From positions 1 through 26,955 of the forward strand of contig DAOSVM010000031.1 of assembly GCA_035379625.1 (NCBI GenBank): a stretch of DNA of 26,955 nucleotides, written 5' to 3'. This stretch comes from DAOSCP01 sp035379625 (lineage in GTDB: Bacteria; Bacteroidota; Ignavibacteria; Ignavibacteriales; DAOSCP01). The notes under the pieces were generated by a model that was not told the DNA's origin, made no database searches, and worked only from the letters and a program-made list of their open reading frames with translations. Position 1 is the first letter of the stretch. Each line of letters opens with the position of its first letter. Positions 25,156-26,955 of this stretch are shown one piece after another. The translations under genes were made by a program, and so were the position numbers.

Positions 25156-25811
25156 TAAATTTTTAACATATTATTATTACCTGCGTAGGAAGTAATTTCA
25201 GGATTTTCTAAATTAATAAGTATTTTTACAGAATTGGTAATTCTTTCTATACTTTTTTCAATGATTAGTAAATCTTCTTCTAATGTTTTAATTTGTTCAG
25301 TGGATAATTCTTCTTTGATACTATTAAAAGAAAGAATAAGTCCCGATAGAGGATTATTTATTTGATGTCCAATAGTACAAGCTAATTCCAGTAGTGCTTT
25401 GGAGTGTTGGAATTTTGTTAATTCGTTTTGTAAGTCAAAAATTCTGATTCCTGCACGCAAACGAGCAAGAATTTCTTGATTATCGATTGGTTTAACTAGG
25501 AAATCATCTGCACCACTATTAAAACCAGAAACAACGTCTTTAGTAGATGCTCTTGCTGTAAGCAAAATAAAGTAGATTACCTTAGTTTCAGGATTTTCTT
25601 TGAGTTTTTTACAAAGTTCTATGCCATCCATTCTGGGCATAGTCCAATCTGCAATAATTACTTTAGGTTTATATTCTGGAATTAGATTTAATGCTTCTAA
25701 CCCATCTTTGGCAGAAGTAACTTCGTAATTATTGAGTGTTAGCAATTTTTCAAGAATAAATCTTGTATCTTCATCATCTTGGACGATAAGTATTTTATCT
25801 TTTTCTTCCAT
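25155..25811 (-). CDS. Response regulator with HisKA-like domain and no ATPase domain
   Basis: A 218-residue protein. Residues 5-122 are a receiver with acidic residues Asp12/Asp13, phospho-acceptor Asp55 ('IIADWTMPR'), Thr85 and Lys107 ('VKP'). Residues 130-205 look like a HisKA dimerisation hairpin with His149 in 'IGHQINNPLSG', matching the H-box 'HEINNPL'. The protein ends before any HATPase_c domain, so it cannot autophosphorylate by the usual route. It could accept or pass on phosphate like a phosphotransfer protein, or simply dimerise. It starts 3 bases after the motB stop, which suggests a role in motility or chemotaxis signalling. Confidence 0.85.
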   Translation of the reverse strand: MEEKDKILIVQDDEDTRFILEKLLTLNNYEVTSAKDGLEALNLIPEYKPKVIIADWTMPRMDGIELCKKLKENPETKVIYFILLTARASTKDVVSGFNSGADDFLVKPIDNQEILARLRAGIRIFDLQNELTKFQHSKALLELACTIGHQINNPLSGLILSFNSIKEELSTEQIKTLEEDLLIIEKSIERITNSVKILINLENPEITSYAGNNNMLKI

Positions 25812-25814
25812 ATC

Positions 25815-26597
25815 TTATTGATATTTAACTAGAATTGTTATACGACGATTTTGTGAGTCGTATGGATCTTTAGGATTACGTAATTTGGTATCAGCGAAAC
25901 CTCTTACTTCGTCAAATTGTTTAATATTAACTCCTCCAAGCATTAAAGCACGACGAGCAGAATTTGCTCTATCAGAACTTAATTCAAAATTTGAATAACC
26001 AAAACCTTTACCAGGGTACGGCCTAGCATCTGTATGACCTTCAACAACTACCCTATTGTTTAGCTTTGCTAAATTTTTTCCTATAATAGTAAGAAGATCT
26101 CTTGCAGCCTTCTTAAGAGTAGCCCCACCAATATCGAAAAATACATCATCAGTTTTGATAATTTCAATTCGCATTCCTTGTTCATCAAAAGTAATAGAAA
26201 TTTTATCCAATAATTCTTTTAACTCAGGAGCTGTAGATATTTCCTGCATAATTTCTTGACTTACTTCTTCAAGTTTTTGTCTTTGTTGAGCTACTCCTTC
26301 CCCATTTCCTTTCCCACCTGAAGCGGCTAATTCTGGTTTTAACATAATTGCTTTTTGAGAACCACCACCGCCATCTAATATATATTTTCCTTTTTTAGTG
26401 GTAAAACCCACCGGATCCTTAAAATAAGACGAAACTTGTTGCTTTACTTCTTGACTTTGAGCAAGAATCCACATAACAATAAAGAATGCCATCATAGCAG
26501 TAACGAAATCTGCATAAGCAACCTTCCATGCTCCACCATGATGACCACCATGGCCTTTCCCTTTTTTATTTATTATGATTATTTGATTATCAGCCAT
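25815..26597 (-). CDS. motB: Flagellar stator protein MotB
   Basis: MotB forms with MotA the ion-conducting stator that powers flagellar rotation and anchors it to peptidoglycan. At 260 residues it has a basic Gly/His-rich N-terminus ('GKGHGGHHGGAWKVAYADF'), a single transmembrane helix (31-48) with the critical ion-binding Asp30 at its start, and a periplasmic OmpA-like domain. The latter carries 'VVEGHTDARPY' (184-194), 'NFELSSDRANSARRAL' and 'NRRITILVKY'. The hydrophobic face alone does not settle H+ versus Na+ coupling. The gap to motA is 2 bases. A type VI or gliding-motor homologue is less likely because the MotA partner is canonical. Confidence 0.93.
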   Translation of the reverse strand: MADNQIIIINKKGKGHGGHHGGAWKVAYADFVTAMMAFFIVMWILAQSQEVKQQVSSYFKDPVGFTTKKGKYILDGGGGSQKAIMLKPELAASGGKGNGEGVAQQRQKLEEVSQEIMQEISTAPELKELLDKISITFDEQGMRIEIIKTDDVFFDIGGATLKKAARDLLTIIGKNLAKLNNRVVVEGHTDARPYPGKGFGYSNFELSSDRANSARRALMLGGVNIKQFDEVRGFADTKLRNPKDPYDSQNRRITILVKYQ

Positions 26598-26599
26598 AA

Positions 26600-26955
26600 T
26601 TATTTACCACGTATATAGCTTTCTAATTCACTAAATGATGGTCTATGATCAGAGCTAATTGTTCTTCTTGCAATTTCTACAGCAATAATGGGCGGATTAC
26701 CCTTAGCATAAGCAACTAAACAAGCTTTAATTGTCTCTAAATATCGTATTTCATGTTCTACTTGGTGCTCAGCTACTTTACCTATTGGTCCTATTATACC
26801 GTATGACATCAACACCCCTAAAAACGTACCTACTAAAGCGTGAGCAACACTCATACCAACTTCTGCAGCACCACGATCAATAATACCCATAGTATTGATT
26901 ACACCTAACACAGCTGCTACAATTCCCAAACCGGGGAAAGCATCAGCTAAGGTAG
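26600..26955 (-). CDS. motA: Flagellar stator protein MotA (5' partial)
   Basis: Only the C-terminal part is inside the window; the frame stays open to the edge, and the upstream codons read 'LADAFPGLGIVAAVLGVINTMG'. An internal TTG at 26929 is not the start. 'PGLGIVAAVLG' (third transmembrane helix with its conserved Pro) and 'VGTFLGVLMSYGIIGPI' (fourth helix) are classic MotA. The cytoplasmic tail 'HEIRYLETIKACLVAYAKGNPPIIAVEIARR' also fits. Two bases separate its stop from motB, as usual for the stator operon. Confidence 0.95.
   Translation of the reverse strand, partial: TLADAFPGLGIVAAVLGVINTMGIIDRGAAEVGMSVAHALVGTFLGVLMSYGIIGPIGKVAEHQVEHEIRYLETIKACLVAYAKGNPPIIAVEIARRTISSDHRPSFSELESYIRGK

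Overview
This is a strongly AT-rich bacterial chromosome segment, probably from the Bacteroidota/Chlorobiota/Ignavibacteriota/Kapabacteria side of the FCB group. The reasons are a C-terminal type IX secretion sorting domain, an SMC of the Bacteroidota/Chlorobi type (the 'AYSVIELKM' segment), a short Hc1-type histone-like protein, and TPR proteins with outer-membrane-like C-termini. MotA/MotB suggest a flagellum, and several clear Shine-Dalgarno sites argue against a typical flavobacterium. The assignment is inference from gene content, not a phylogeny.

Layout. (1) 1-7649, plus strand: a coupled cluster of a 5'-truncated membrane protein with a glycosidase-like N-terminal region, smc, a T9SS-exported protein and an MtnX-like HAD phosphatase. 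(2) 7650-8054: a histone-like gene with its own promoter, a palindrome and an intrinsic terminator. (3) 8055-8708: a gene-free convergent intergenic region holding two facing copies of a 17-nt repeat, each followed by a strong hairpin, and a degenerate tandem repeat of about 18 nt. (4) 8709-9902, minus: an M24 peptidase, divergent from (5) murA - nhaA - glmU-like at 9987-13982. (6) 13983-14554: a second convergent intergenic region, again with two facing copies of the 17-nt element (one exact, one diverged). (7) 24413-14555, minus: a tightly packed six-gene run of DUF5009-type acyltransferase, KaiC/RecA-like ATPase with a degenerate GGDEF-like C-terminus, TPR plus predicted outer-membrane barrel, ComB-like phosphatase, TPR histidine kinase, and REC-histidine kinase. 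(8) 26955-24475, minus: motA (truncated by the window edge), motB, a REC-HisKA protein without an ATPase domain, and an unknown protein, with gaps or overlaps of 1-3 nt.

The clearest undescribed structure is the oriented repeat GCTCAGACGGTGTAAGC plus a variable hairpin. It lies 41-59 nt after all four stop codons that face a convergent gap and was found nowhere else in the window. The most interesting gene set is the six-gene minus-strand operon. It joins a sugar-acyltransferase-like membrane protein, a KaiC-GGDEF-like regulator, a TPR/outer-membrane protein and two kinases that look like parts of a split hybrid phosphorelay. A cell-surface polysaccharide or envelope process under two-component control would fit, but this is inference.
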